DNA of 64,000 bases from Terrimonas sp. (GTDB lineage Bacteria > Bacteroidota > Bacteroidia > Chitinophagales > Chitinophagaceae): NCBI RefSeq assembly GCF_003075435.1, contig NZ_QCZJ01000008.1, positions 62,001 through 126,000 on the forward strand, written 5' to 3'. The notes beneath the pieces are model-generated. The model was not told where the DNA came from. It saw only the letters and a list, made by a program, of their open reading frames with translations, and did no database searches. The translations under genes were made by a program, and so were the position numbers. Positions 7,290 to 15,718 of this stretch are shown here, piece by piece. Within the stretch, counting starts at the first letter, position 1. Every line of letters begins with the position of its first letter.

Positions 7290-8189
7290 TTAGTCGAAAC
7301 TCAAAAACATATCTTTAATCGGCCTGGCTTTAATCAAATCCGAGTTTTTAACCTTCAAGATTTGCTTTCTTCCACCATTCTTTTCAAAAACTTCAATTAC
7401 AAGTATCTTGTCGTTTGCAAGCGTAAATTGATCCATCAGAAAAATATTTTGATCTGCGCTGTTGTCTGCAATCTTATCAGCTAATTTATACATACGTAAA
7501 GGAATTAGAGACTTCTCCTGAATTACTGTACGTTTTCCTAATTTCCTATCAACCACCTTGAATGTTATAAAATCAACATTGAATGGGATGTTACTACAGT
7601 TTTTCAAGTCGGTATGAAAGTAGAGCAACCCGTTATGAATGTAGATTCCTTTTAGCTGGAAGCGGATTCCAAAGGCATCAGCACTGATATGCCTGATTAG
7701 CCTCTTGTTCTTTTTGTAGATTCTTTGCATGATTAATCCTGTTAGTGAAGGAGCATTGTTGCCTAATTCTTCAAACAAAACATCATTGTCATTTTCTCCA
7801 ACAGATTTTTTTTGCATCCGCAATAAGCCATAATTTAATATTGATGGACTTGGATTAAATACAACATTGAAATTGTAAAACCTTCCATCATCAGTGATAA
7901 CGGAAAAATTGGTTTCTTCTGTAAAATCTTTCTTAGAAGCCTTTATACGTAATACATTTTCTGCGCCTTCAGCCTTTCCTGCGATAAGAAGCTCGCTACC
8001 CAGATCCACATACCGGATAACTGCAGGAAAAATAAGGTGAGAAGTTTTGTTATAAGTCACTTCCATTTGGTAAGATTCCACCTTACCAAGTTCTAACTTG
8101 GTGACATGTGAAACTGTTTGTGCTTTTGATAAAAAGTACAGACCAATAAGCAAGGTCAGTATCATAATTACTTTGATAATTGGTTTCAT
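7290..8189 (-). CDS. traN: Conjugative transposon protein TraN
   Basis: 299 residues. An N-terminal signal peptide (MKPIIKVIMILTLLIGLYFL, then SKAQ) is followed by a beta-rich secreted domain with LELGKVESYQMEVTYNKTSHLIFP, characteristic of the TraN/DUF4138 family. TraN is a VirB9-like periplasmic or outer-membrane part of the Bacteroidota conjugation channel. It is the last gene of the leftward tra operon, 21 bases after traM. No traO follows. Base composition is AT-richer than traE-traG. Confidence 0.88.
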   Translation of the reverse strand: MKPIIKVIMILTLLIGLYFLSKAQTVSHVTKLELGKVESYQMEVTYNKTSHLIFPAVIRYVDLGSELLIAGKAEGAENVLRIKASKKDFTEETNFSVITDDGRFYNFNVVFNPSPSILNYGLLRMQKKSVGENDNDVLFEELGNNAPSLTGLIMQRIYKKNKRLIRHISADAFGIRFQLKGIYIHNGLLYFHTDLKNCSNIPFNVDFITFKVVDRKLGKRTVIQEKSLIPLRMYKLADKIADNSADQNIFLMDQFTLANDKILVIEVFEKNGGRKQILKVKNSDLIKARPIKDMFLSFD

Positions 8190-8210
8190 ATTTCTAATAG
8201 TTTTTGATAA

Positions 8211-9554
8211 TTATTTTTTAGATACAAGCAGTACCTCTATTCCCGCTTTTAAGGTCACTTTTTCTGTTTTTATTTTTTTTGATAAATAACCTGATACACC
8301 CTGTATAAAACCACGACTCAGATCACCCGCGACCTGTTGTCCAGCCGATTGTGTCATCATGAGGCTTGTACCTGTGGTCTGCCCCATATTGGATGCTACG
8401 TCTTTGAGTGCAAGCCTTTCGGAAGAATATGGCACAAATAAACCCGGCTGCCCATTAAGATCGTATGCGGATATATCAACAAGCATAATATTACCCTCCA
8501 TTTCAATGGAAGATACTTTGAGTTCTATGCGTCCGTTTTGAAATCTTGCATTTGCTGTAAATACAGTTCCTACCGGTATAGTTTGTTTAGATATGATACC
8601 CGACTCCAGTAGTCTTAATTTAACTATGCCTTCGCCAGTAACTACAGAAGTTTCTTGCACAACTGCCCGTATACTGTTTCGGGGCTGAGTGACATCCTGC
8701 TGTACACCATGCATAACAGCAGTATAAAAATTTCTGTTTCTGTTTTCCATAATACTTACTACAAAAACGCTATCCTCTAGCTCTTGATAAAGCGCTGAAA
8801 CAACATTCTTTTTGGTAGGATTAAATGCGGAAAAGCTTTCTTTAACTGTGACGGGAGTAGGTGTTTCATCCTTCAATATTTTTGGCTGTTCTGTACTGCT
8901 CGTACCCGATGGGAGATATTTGGCTGCCATTTGGTAAGACTTTTCCATAAGCGCCAACTGATTGTCTATATTACCTTGGGGAGAATACTCCTTTTTATCT
9001 GAAAGTTGCTGCTTGAGTTCTTCTATTTCCTTGCGCAGTTCTTTGGTTTCCGTATGATCATCCTGGTAGAAAGTATTCAACGCATCTTGGGTATTTTTGT
9101 AGCTGTTCAAAACGACATTCTCTTTATTGTGATTATACATATCTGTAGATACACTTTCATCTATTTCATCCCCGGAGATATAGCCTTCTTTCACTTTTAC
9201 AGTATCTTCATTCCAGTAATCTGATAAAGAAGCAAGAGTGCTTTGCTTTTCCTCGTTCTTTTGCTCCATTTTTGCCTGTTCATAAGCTTTTTGTTTGTCG
9301 GATTGCAATCCTGCATCTGTTGCCTCTGGCACTGCATCATTAAGCCCTACATCCTCTACTGTTTTCTTACCATCTGATGGTTTAAAGATCAGGTAAATAC
9401 AACCTGCAAACACTACAGCCATCAAGGTAAATATGATGGGTTTCTTTAGTAGCTCAAACCTGCCTTGCAAGCTATCATTCAAGTTTTCTTCCTTTTTCTG
9501 CTGTTCACTTTCTTGAGTCAACAGGGTTAGTTCTTTATTGCTATTTACGTTCAT
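8211..9554 (-). CDS. traM: Conjugative transposon protein TraM
   Basis: 447 residues from MNVNSNKELTLL at 9554. One transmembrane helix near residues 42-58 (IIFTLMAVVFAGCIYLIF) is followed by a long hydrophilic, partly coiled-coil region (ELRKEIEELKQQLSDKKEYS). The C-terminal TraM domain contains GIVKLRLLESGIISKQTIPV and GTVFTANARFQNGRIELKV. The layout is VirB10-like: inner-membrane anchor, periplasmic stalk and beta-rich channel domain. A longer start inside traL is possible but gives an unlikely N-terminus. The start overlaps traL by 14 bases. Confidence 0.9.
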   Translation of the reverse strand: MNVNSNKELTLLTQESEQQKKEENLNDSLQGRFELLKKPIIFTLMAVVFAGCIYLIFKPSDGKKTVEDVGLNDAVPEATDAGLQSDKQKAYEQAKMEQKNEEKQSTLASLSDYWNEDTVKVKEGYISGDEIDESVSTDMYNHNKENVVLNSYKNTQDALNTFYQDDHTETKELRKEIEELKQQLSDKKEYSPQGNIDNQLALMEKSYQMAAKYLPSGTSSTEQPKILKDETPTPVTVKESFSAFNPTKKNVVSALYQELEDSVFVVSIMENRNRNFYTAVMHGVQQDVTQPRNSIRAVVQETSVVTGEGIVKLRLLESGIISKQTIPVGTVFTANARFQNGRIELKVSSIEMEGNIMLVDISAYDLNGQPGLFVPYSSERLALKDVASNMGQTTGTSLMMTQSAGQQVAGDLSRGFIQGVSGYLSKKIKTEKVTLKAGIEVLLVSKK

Positions 9555-9828
9555 ACACTTTACCTTTAAAGATTTTTGAAATAGAATCAGTTGAATTAAT
9601 TTCTGGATTTCGGAGGAGCAAGATGGGATTCTCCATATGTTCAATATTCATCCGTTCACCGGGATGCAGTACACTATACCATACTTTTGATAAAACAGTT
9701 ACATAAATCAATAGGTATACCGCAAATAATAGCAATATGTATTTTTGCTGCTTTTCCAGCGCTAATCCCTTCCAACGATGCCCCAATTTATTCAACCATA
9801 TACTCAGCTTTCTTTTTGTTGCTTTCAC
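9541..9828 (-). CDS. traL: Conjugative transposon protein TraL-like, single-pass membrane protein
   Basis: 95 residues. A basic N-terminus and one membrane helix (YILLLFAVYLLIYVTVLSKV) are followed by a short periplasmic tail. Small proteins of this kind sit between TraK and TraM in CTnDOT-type operons and are called TraL; that position is the main evidence. It is 10 bases downstream of traK and overlaps the traM start. Confidence 0.65.
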   Translation of the reverse strand: MKATKRKLSIWLNKLGHRWKGLALEKQQKYILLLFAVYLLIYVTVLSKVWYSVLHPGERMNIEHMENPILLLRNPEINSTDSISKIFKGKVYERK

Positions 9829-9838
9829 TTTACTTATT

Positions 9839-10462
9839 TTATCGTTCTATTACTTCCTCATCCTTATTCTGTATCACCCTAAACTTTTCAATATTAAATC
9901 CCTGCGGGTTTCTGTCAGAACGAACCGAATTAACGAGATAACAAGATGTTATGAGGCCGCGCTTCGTAATATTGCTGGATCGAATAATAAATTGCTTTGC
10001 ATAAGTGGTAGTAGCGTATGGATAGTGATCAAAATTGCAAACAACACTATCCACTTCAATACGTTGCTGCACATTGCCCGATATAATACGGTTATAATAT
10101 CCCTTTTCTGACAGGTCTTTATAGTAATCAAATACTGATTTGTCGGCGAGATTAAAAGCTCGTTGCATATTACCTTCAATAGCATTCTTATCCGGCGCCA
10201 GCGTGAAGAACAGTTCATGAAAGCGCCTTACATGCTCTCTTGCTTCCACAGGACGATTTATAGATGCGTCCTGTGAAAGTGCTACTATAAGTGATTTGCC
10301 ATTGTCCATCACATATACTTTCTGACGTTGCAATTCTGCAAAGTGATAAGACTGCCAAACAGCGTAACTCGTGACGAGAATGCACAATATGGCAAAGACT
10401 ATAGCATATAATCTGATTTGCTTAAAGCTGTTTTCAACATTTCTTAGTGTTTTAAATTCCAT
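9839..10462 (-). CDS. traK: Conjugative transposon protein TraK (VirB8-like)
   Basis: 207 residues. The N-terminus MEFKTLRNVENSFKQIRLYA is followed by a membrane helix at about 18-38 and a periplasmic NTF2-like domain containing EAREHVRRFHELFFTLAPD and RIEVDSVVCNFDHYPYATTT. This is the well-conserved TraK signature of Bacteroidota ICEs, and TraK is thought to nucleate the channel as VirB8 does. It lies 18 bases after traJ in the leftward operon. Confidence 0.93.
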   Translation of the reverse strand: MEFKTLRNVENSFKQIRLYAIVFAILCILVTSYAVWQSYHFAELQRQKVYVMDNGKSLIVALSQDASINRPVEAREHVRRFHELFFTLAPDKNAIEGNMQRAFNLADKSVFDYYKDLSEKGYYNRIISGNVQQRIEVDSVVCNFDHYPYATTTYAKQFIIRSSNITKRGLITSCYLVNSVRSDRNPQGFNIEKFRVIQNKDEEVIER

Positions 10463-10480
10463 TTGTTAATAATTGAGTTG

Positions 10481-11473
10481 TTATTTCAATAGTCTGCCAG
10501 CGATATTGCCGGTGGCGGATCCGGTACCTGCTCCTGCTATATTTCCTGTTTTCATGGCTGTCTGGTTCACATTACGGGTAAAATTTCCTGCTCCGCCGGC
10601 CTGTATGATCCAGCCTGTTACAGTGGGAATAGTGAAATACCCTACAATGCCTATAATCATAAATATGATGTACACCGTGCTGGATGAATCAGGAATAAAA
10701 TTTGGATCAGATAAGCCATCTATATCTTTTTGAACGATAAGCGACTGTATCTTAGCCAGCATAGAGCTGAACAGATCAGCCACCGGAAGCCATAGATAAA
10801 CACTGATATACCTGGTAAGCCATTGCGTTAATGTGGACTGAAATCCATCCCATACAGAGATAGCAAATGCAATAGGACCAAGTATAGATAGTACAATTAA
10901 AAAAAATGTTCGTATCGTATCTATTACCAGTGCCGCTGCCTGAAAAAGAATTTCCAACAGATCACGAAACCAGTCCTTTATTGCTTTTTCCATTTTATAG
11001 GCTTGCCGGTCAATATACATTCCCGTCATAGTGGCGAGATCAGATGGTGACCAACCTAGCTCCTCTAATTTTTTATCAAACGCTTCATCGCTTACGAGAT
11101 AAGCCGTTTCAGGGTTACGAAGAATAGCTTCCCGATCCAACTGATCCTTTTGCTGCTGTAATTTGTTCAGATCAAGCACCTGGCTTTCTAGTATAGCATG
11201 TGTGCCTTTCACTACCGGGCTAAGAATAGCATTCAGACTACCGAGTACTATTGATGGGAAAAACATAATGCAAAGACCTAACGCAAAAGGTCGCAGTAAA
11301 GGAAATATATCAATTGGCTCAGCCCGACTGAGTGCCTGCCAGACTTTTAACGCCACATAAAACAAAGCACCAAGCCCGGCAAGTCCCTTAGCTATTGCCG
11401 CCATATCCGCCGATAGCGGCAGCATTTCATCATACAATGAGCGCAATAGTTCATGAAGATTATTGAAGTTCAT
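10481..11473 (-). CDS. traJ: Conjugative transposon protein TraJ (VirB6-like)
   Basis: 330 residues with about six hydrophobic segments (GLAGLGALFYVALKVW; LGLCIMFFPSIVLGSL; TFFLIVLSILGPIAFAISV; a Tyr/Trp-rich YISVYLWLPVADLF; FMIIGIVGYFTIPTVTGWII). The Gly/Thr-rich tail is typical of TraJ. TraJ forms the inner-membrane part of the conjugation channel. It is two bases downstream of traI, indicating tight cotranscription. Confidence 0.92.
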   Translation of the reverse strand: MNFNNLHELLRSLYDEMLPLSADMAAIAKGLAGLGALFYVALKVWQALSRAEPIDIFPLLRPFALGLCIMFFPSIVLGSLNAILSPVVKGTHAILESQVLDLNKLQQQKDQLDREAILRNPETAYLVSDEAFDKKLEELGWSPSDLATMTGMYIDRQAYKMEKAIKDWFRDLLEILFQAAALVIDTIRTFFLIVLSILGPIAFAISVWDGFQSTLTQWLTRYISVYLWLPVADLFSSMLAKIQSLIVQKDIDGLSDPNFIPDSSSTVYIIFMIIGIVGYFTIPTVTGWIIQAGGAGNFTRNVNQTAMKTGNIAGAGTGSATGNIAGRLLK

Positions 11474-11475
11474 AG

Positions 11476-12102
11476 CTACCAGTATTTTTGTTCAGCAGTT
11501 CCATAGAGATCGATCACTCTTTTAGCATTGTCCTGTTTTTTAGCCCTCAGGTAGCTGACTGAAATGTTCTTATTGGTGTAGTAGCGAACCAGATTGTAAT
11601 AGTCTTTTACCTCTTGATACACTTTGTCAATAACATCCATTCGCTCCTTGTCGTTAAGGGAGAGGCTGGAAGAAGAAATGATCTGCTTAAGTTCTTTGAG
11701 TAGGGCTGTGCTTTCATTGAGCAGTATGGCGTAGCCATTGGCGATAGCAGATAGCTCCTGTGCTGTGAAATTGGGATCATTCATCATCTTCTTAAAACTG
11801 GTAACATATAAATCGGCAGCCTCACCCACCAAGAGCACCGTTTGCTGCACTTTTCGCGCATCTTTTACCAGGTCGTTGACGGCCTTAAGTTTATCATAAT
11901 ACTCCTTACCCTGTTTATACACTTTTTCCACCTCCTTAAAATTTTTGATCACATTAGATACAGTGGAAGAAGTTTGGACGATTTCGTTGGCGCTGTTAAG
12001 TATACCAGAGATGAGATTACCCGGATCTGTTACAATAAATTGTGCGTTTGCAGATACAGATACTAACAGCATTACATACATTGCTACTATTGCTTTTTTC
12101 AT
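11476..12102 (-). CDS. traI: Conjugative transposon protein TraI (DUF4141)
   Basis: 208 residues. A signal peptide (MKKAIVAMYVMLLVSVSANA, then Q) is followed by FIVTDPGNLISGILNSANEI, the conserved start of mature DUF4141/TraI proteins. A long helical domain follows, ending KRVIDLYGTAEQKYW. It is periplasmic and resembles VirB5-like pilus-associated subunits in position and architecture. It precedes traJ by two bases. It is not related to the F-plasmid TraI relaxase. Confidence 0.9.
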   Translation of the reverse strand: MKKAIVAMYVMLLVSVSANAQFIVTDPGNLISGILNSANEIVQTSSTVSNVIKNFKEVEKVYKQGKEYYDKLKAVNDLVKDARKVQQTVLLVGEAADLYVTSFKKMMNDPNFTAQELSAIANGYAILLNESTALLKELKQIISSSSLSLNDKERMDVIDKVYQEVKDYYNLVRYYTNKNISVSYLRAKKQDNAKRVIDLYGTAEQKYW

Positions 12103-12144
12103 TGCTTTACATTTTTGATGATTATTTGATTAATAATTATTGCT

Positions 12145-12360
12145 TTAGATTTTCCTGCCCCTTTTCCTATAGATTTCCGAGGGCAGTTTCTGCTGGACTT
12201 CATTAAGCAGGATAAAAAATTCCTGTAAGCTTTGCGGCTTCTTAGTTGCAACTTTCTGGCAGAGTTTCGCAAAATCCATATCAGACTTACTACCAGGATC
12301 AGCTTCAAATACTAGCGCTTTGTCACTTCCAATAGCCAGCGTTATCTTTTCCTTTTCCAA
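12145..12360 (-). CDS. Small hypothetical protein in the traH slot
   Basis: 71 residues, MEKEKITLAIGSDKALVFEA and then a helical LCQKVATKKPQSLQEFFILL segment, ending in a basic KRGRKI. It is cytosolic with no membrane segment. It sits between traG and traI, where CTnDOT-type elements carry a small gene called traH, but I do not recognise the sequence as that family. Spacing is 21 bases to traG and 42 to traI, so it belongs to the operon. An overlapping frame at 12099-12308 looks like a shadow. Confidence 0.55.
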   Translation of the reverse strand: MEKEKITLAIGSDKALVFEADPGSKSDMDFAKLCQKVATKKPQSLQEFFILLNEVQQKLPSEIYRKRGRKI

Positions 12361-12381
12361 CTGATTTGATTTTTAAAATGA

Positions 12382-14889
12382 TTAATAATTGCTTGCCTTT
12401 TCACGCCTTTGGAGGGCGATGCGTTTAATGGCTTGTTCTACATTGCCGTCCAGTTCGGACGCCAGTTGCATCACTTCCAGCTTTTCAGTTTCTTCCGTGG
12501 TGTAGGCCAAGTATTCTTCGAGCGATACCTCCGTGGCATATACGGCTGAATGCGTACCGCCCAAGCCTATCCATACTTCTTTGTAAAGCCTTGACGGGTC
12601 GTTGTTCATATTGATGGAAAGTACCTGCGCCTTTTCCTTGTCCGTCAGTCCGAGCATTGCTTGAATGTCATCGAACTTATTCATGTACTTGCGCTGGTCT
12701 AGCAGTATCTTACAGTCGCTGTTGTTAATGATACTTTCTTTGACTATCGGGGATTGAATGATGTCGTCCACTTCCTGCGTAACCACGATGGCTTCACCAA
12801 AAAATTTTCGGACGGTCTTAAACAAATACTTGATGTATTCTGCCATGCCCTCTTTCGCTATCGCTTTCCACGCTTCTTCAATCAATATCAGCTTACGCAC
12901 GCCTTTCAGCCTGCGCATCTTATTGATGAAGACCTCCATAATAATGATGGTCACTATGGGGAATAAAATTTTGTGGTCTTTTATCGCATCAATTTCAAAC
13001 ACGATAAAGCGTTTGGAAAGCAGGTCGAGTTGCTTATTAGAGTTCAGCAGGTAATCGTATTCGCCGCCCTTGTAGTAAGGTTCCAGCACGTTCAGAAAAT
13101 TGGCGAGGTCAAAATCTTTTTCCCTTACCTGTTTTTCTTCCAGCACCATTTTGTAATCGCCTTTCACATACTCATAGAAGCCGTTGAAAGAGGGATATTC
13201 ATCGTCTTGCTTAATGCGGTCTATGTAGCCGCTCACAGCATTGGAGAGCGCAACTTCTTCCGAACGTTTCGGCGGTTCGTCATCCCGTTTCCACAGCGTA
13301 AGGATGAGCGTTTTGATGCTTTCCCTTTTTTCAATGTCGAATACACCATCATCGGTATAAAAAGGATTGAACGCAATCGGGTTGTCTTCGGTATAAGTGA
13401 AATAAACGCCGTCTTCGCCTTTGGTTTTTCCTTTAATCAGTTCGCATAAACCCTGATAGGAATTACCCGTGTCCACGAGCAGGACGTGTGCGCCCTGTTC
13501 GTAATATTGCCGCACCATGTGGTTTGTGAAGAAAGATTTCCCCGAACCTGACGGACCAAGTATGAACTTGTTCCGGTTCGTGATGATGCCCCGCTTCATC
13601 GGCAAGTCCGATATATCCAGGTGAATAGGTTTCCCCGTCAATCGGTCTGCCATCTTGATACCGAACGGTGAGGGCGAACTCTGGTAGTTGGTTTCTTCGG
13701 TGAAGAAACACAACGCAGGCTCAATGAAAGTGTAAAAACTTTCCTCACTCGGAAAGTCGCCTGCATTGCCCGGCATTGCCGCCCAATACAGCGCAGCAAC
13801 GTCAATGGTATTGTGTCGTGTCTTACATTCCATTAAAGCCAATGCACTACCCGTATCATTCTTTATCTTCTTTAGTTCGTTCGGATCATCCGACCATGCC
13901 ATTACGTTGAAGTGCGCCCGGATGGAAGACAAGCCAAATGAATGCGCTTCATTCAGGTACTTTTCTATCCACTCTTTATTGATTTGGTTTGCCCGGCTGT
14001 ACCTTGCCAGCGAGTGCATATTCCTTGCGGACTTTTCAAACTTGCGCAGGTTCTCATCACTGTTATCCAAAAACAAATACTGGTTGTATATGTGGTTGCA
14101 GCTTAGCAGCAAACCTACCGGGGCAGCGAAAGACAAAAGGCAATCGCTTCTATCAGTGGATAGCTTTTCGTAACGGGTATTTGCCGATACTGTTCCGGGC
14201 AAATCGTCCGTATCGGACAAGGTGTGCAGGCACAGCCTTTTGTTGCCGATACGCACATCTTCGCTTCCCAAAGCGATGTCCTGCATAGCGGTTCCCGCTT
14301 CCCTTGACAGGGTAAGGTATTGTTCCAGCAATCCCTGTTTATCGCTTGCGCCGATAATGTCGTCTTCGGTCAGCCGTTCCAGTTTGATAAAGCCGCTATC
14401 ATTAATAATGCGCTCAAACTGCGCTACCGCTTCCATGAAACGGCGAACGGCTTCTTTATCCCTTATTTCTTTCGGGATAAGAACGCCTTTGCAAAGCGAA
14501 CTAAAGTTGCTTTGCATCCGCATCCGTTCCTTTGTGGTCTTTGTAAGGAACAGGTAACAGTAGTGGTTTAAAAAAGGACGTTCGTTAAAATGCTGCTGGT
14601 AGGACTTCGCCAAAAAACTTAATCCGTACTGCGCAATATCGGGCGCATAGCTTTCCTTAATGTACCAATCCTGTTTGTGGATAATGGAATAATCCGGTAA
14701 CGTCTTAATAGCCTTGTGCCATGCTGAATGGATGGCATCGTACTCCGCAGAGGCTACCGTAAACAGTTCCGGCAGGTGTACACGAAAGCAAGCCGTGATG
14801 TCTGCATCTTTTGAGATGATACAGTTGTGTTCCACCGCCAGTAATGGAAACCTGCTTTCCAGCGTTGTGGCTTTTCCCGTGTTTCTCAT
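12382..14889 (-). CDS. traG: Conjugative transfer ATPase TraG (VirB4-like)
   Basis: 835 residues. The N-terminal TraG domain (RFPLLAVEHNCIISKDADIT) is followed by a P-loop ATPase: Walker A GPSGSGKSFF near residue 446, conserved DTGNSYQGLCELIKGK, Walker B-like RKLILIEEAWKAIAKEGM and RKFFGEAIVVTQEVDDI. TraG energises assembly of the conjugation channel on the cytoplasmic face. Its ATG overlaps the traF stop (ATGA), indicating translational coupling. Base composition from here to traE is visibly GC-richer than traI-traN, hinting at a mosaic junction near 12.37 kb. Confidence 0.96.
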   Translation of the reverse strand: MRNTGKATTLESRFPLLAVEHNCIISKDADITACFRVHLPELFTVASAEYDAIHSAWHKAIKTLPDYSIIHKQDWYIKESYAPDIAQYGLSFLAKSYQQHFNERPFLNHYCYLFLTKTTKERMRMQSNFSSLCKGVLIPKEIRDKEAVRRFMEAVAQFERIINDSGFIKLERLTEDDIIGASDKQGLLEQYLTLSREAGTAMQDIALGSEDVRIGNKRLCLHTLSDTDDLPGTVSANTRYEKLSTDRSDCLLSFAAPVGLLLSCNHIYNQYLFLDNSDENLRKFEKSARNMHSLARYSRANQINKEWIEKYLNEAHSFGLSSIRAHFNVMAWSDDPNELKKIKNDTGSALALMECKTRHNTIDVAALYWAAMPGNAGDFPSEESFYTFIEPALCFFTEETNYQSSPSPFGIKMADRLTGKPIHLDISDLPMKRGIITNRNKFILGPSGSGKSFFTNHMVRQYYEQGAHVLLVDTGNSYQGLCELIKGKTKGEDGVYFTYTEDNPIAFNPFYTDDGVFDIEKRESIKTLILTLWKRDDEPPKRSEEVALSNAVSGYIDRIKQDDEYPSFNGFYEYVKGDYKMVLEEKQVREKDFDLANFLNVLEPYYKGGEYDYLLNSNKQLDLLSKRFIVFEIDAIKDHKILFPIVTIIIMEVFINKMRRLKGVRKLILIEEAWKAIAKEGMAEYIKYLFKTVRKFFGEAIVVTQEVDDIIQSPIVKESIINNSDCKILLDQRKYMNKFDDIQAMLGLTDKEKAQVLSINMNNDPSRLYKEVWIGLGGTHSAVYATEVSLEEYLAYTTEETEKLEVMQLASELDGNVEQAIKRIALQRREKASNY

Positions 14890-15218
14890 AGGGCATCGGG
14901 TTTAGGAGTGAACTTCATATAGCGGTGTACAGCCTTGCGGCAGATGATGTATTTCGGGTGCCTTTTCTTTGCGCCCAGCTTCATTAAGCCGTGTTCGCCG
15001 TACCTGCCGTTGAGTGAGAATGTTTTCCAGACGATGAGCGATGCACCGCCAGCCCCGATGAACAGGCAGATGTAGGAGTTTGCGCCTGCCATGTACAGTA
15101 CCATTACGAGGATAAGCACGCCGAGCAAGCCGCCTGCGAAGATGAACAGGTATTGGGCTTTCAGCCCTTTGAACTCAACCGTTCTTCCAATGCCTTTATT
15201 GATGTTGTAATTACTCAT
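14886..15218 (-). CDS. traF: Conjugative transposon protein TraF (DUF4133)
   Basis: About 110 residues from MSNYNINKGIGRTVEFKGLK at 15218. Two membrane helices (YLFIFAGGLLGVLILVMVLY; NSYICLFIGAGGASLIVW) are followed by a basic tail (KKRHPKYIICRKAVHRYM). This is the DUF4133/TraF pattern, VirB3-like in position and topology. It starts 11 bases after traE and overlaps the traG start. An upstream extension of the frame into traE is a shadow. Confidence 0.92.
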   Translation of the reverse strand: MSNYNINKGIGRTVEFKGLKAQYLFIFAGGLLGVLILVMVLYMAGANSYICLFIGAGGASLIVWKTFSLNGRYGEHGLMKLGAKKRHPKYIICRKAVHRYMKFTPKPDAL

Positions 15219-15229
15219 AGGGCATCGGA

Positions 15230-15535
15230 TTAAAGGAAGAATGAGCGCAGGATGGTAGCTGCAACAATTAAGAAGATACATGCACCAAACCAGCTTGCCG
15301 CCGTTTTGGATGTGTCAGGGTCGCCACTGCTGAATTTGTTGTACACCTTTACGCCTCCGATAAGCCCAACCACCGCTCCGATGGCGTAAATTAATTTGGT
15401 TGCAGGGTCGAAATAAGAGGTTACCATCTGCGTTGCTTCGTTGATGCCCGCACCTCCATTGCCCTGGGCAAATACACCATAAGCTGACAGCAACGCAACG
15501 CCTGTCAGCAACACTTTTTTGCTTTGTCTTTCCAT
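15230..15535 (-). CDS. traE: Conjugative transposon protein TraE (DUF4134)
   Basis: 101 residues. A signal sequence with cleavage after GVFAQ is followed by NEATQMVTSYFDPATKLIY and two membrane helices (AIGAVVGLIGGVKVYNKF; SWFGACIFLIVAATILRSFF). This is the DUF4134/TraE family, VirB2-like and probably a pilin or channel subunit. It is now the first gene of the leftward operon because a defence module separates it from traD. Its promoter should lie in 15536-15718. Confidence 0.92.
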   Translation of the reverse strand: MERQSKKVLLTGVALLSAYGVFAQGNGGAGINEATQMVTSYFDPATKLIYAIGAVVGLIGGVKVYNKFSSGDPDTSKTAASWFGACIFLIVAATILRSFFL

Positions 15536-15718
15536 AATTAATCTGAATTATTTTGTTACTGATTTCCCGCTTCCTGCGGGCTTGGCAACAAAAATGTTAT
15601 GGAAAACAAGGCGTGATAGTGATGTGTCTTTCGGTGGAATTACTTGGCAGTTAGTGGCTGCTAAGGGAATTAATTTATATCTTAGAGGGCTGTGTAAACC
15701 CTTGTTAAATTATTATCG
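15536..15718. promoter_or_regulatory. Divergent intergenic region between traE and the defence operon
   Basis: 183 bases separate the leftward traE start and the rightward OLD nuclease gene, so both promoters should be here. The part next to traE shares the GC-richer composition of traE-traG. The composition falls abruptly towards 15.7 kb, which may mark the insertion edge. I could not identify a confident -33/-7 pair. Confidence 0.45.

Noticed and set aside
12973-13449. Open plus-strand frame of 158 codons inside traG
   Set aside because: It is a shadow of the traG ATPase, whose Walker motifs lie in the minus-strand frame.
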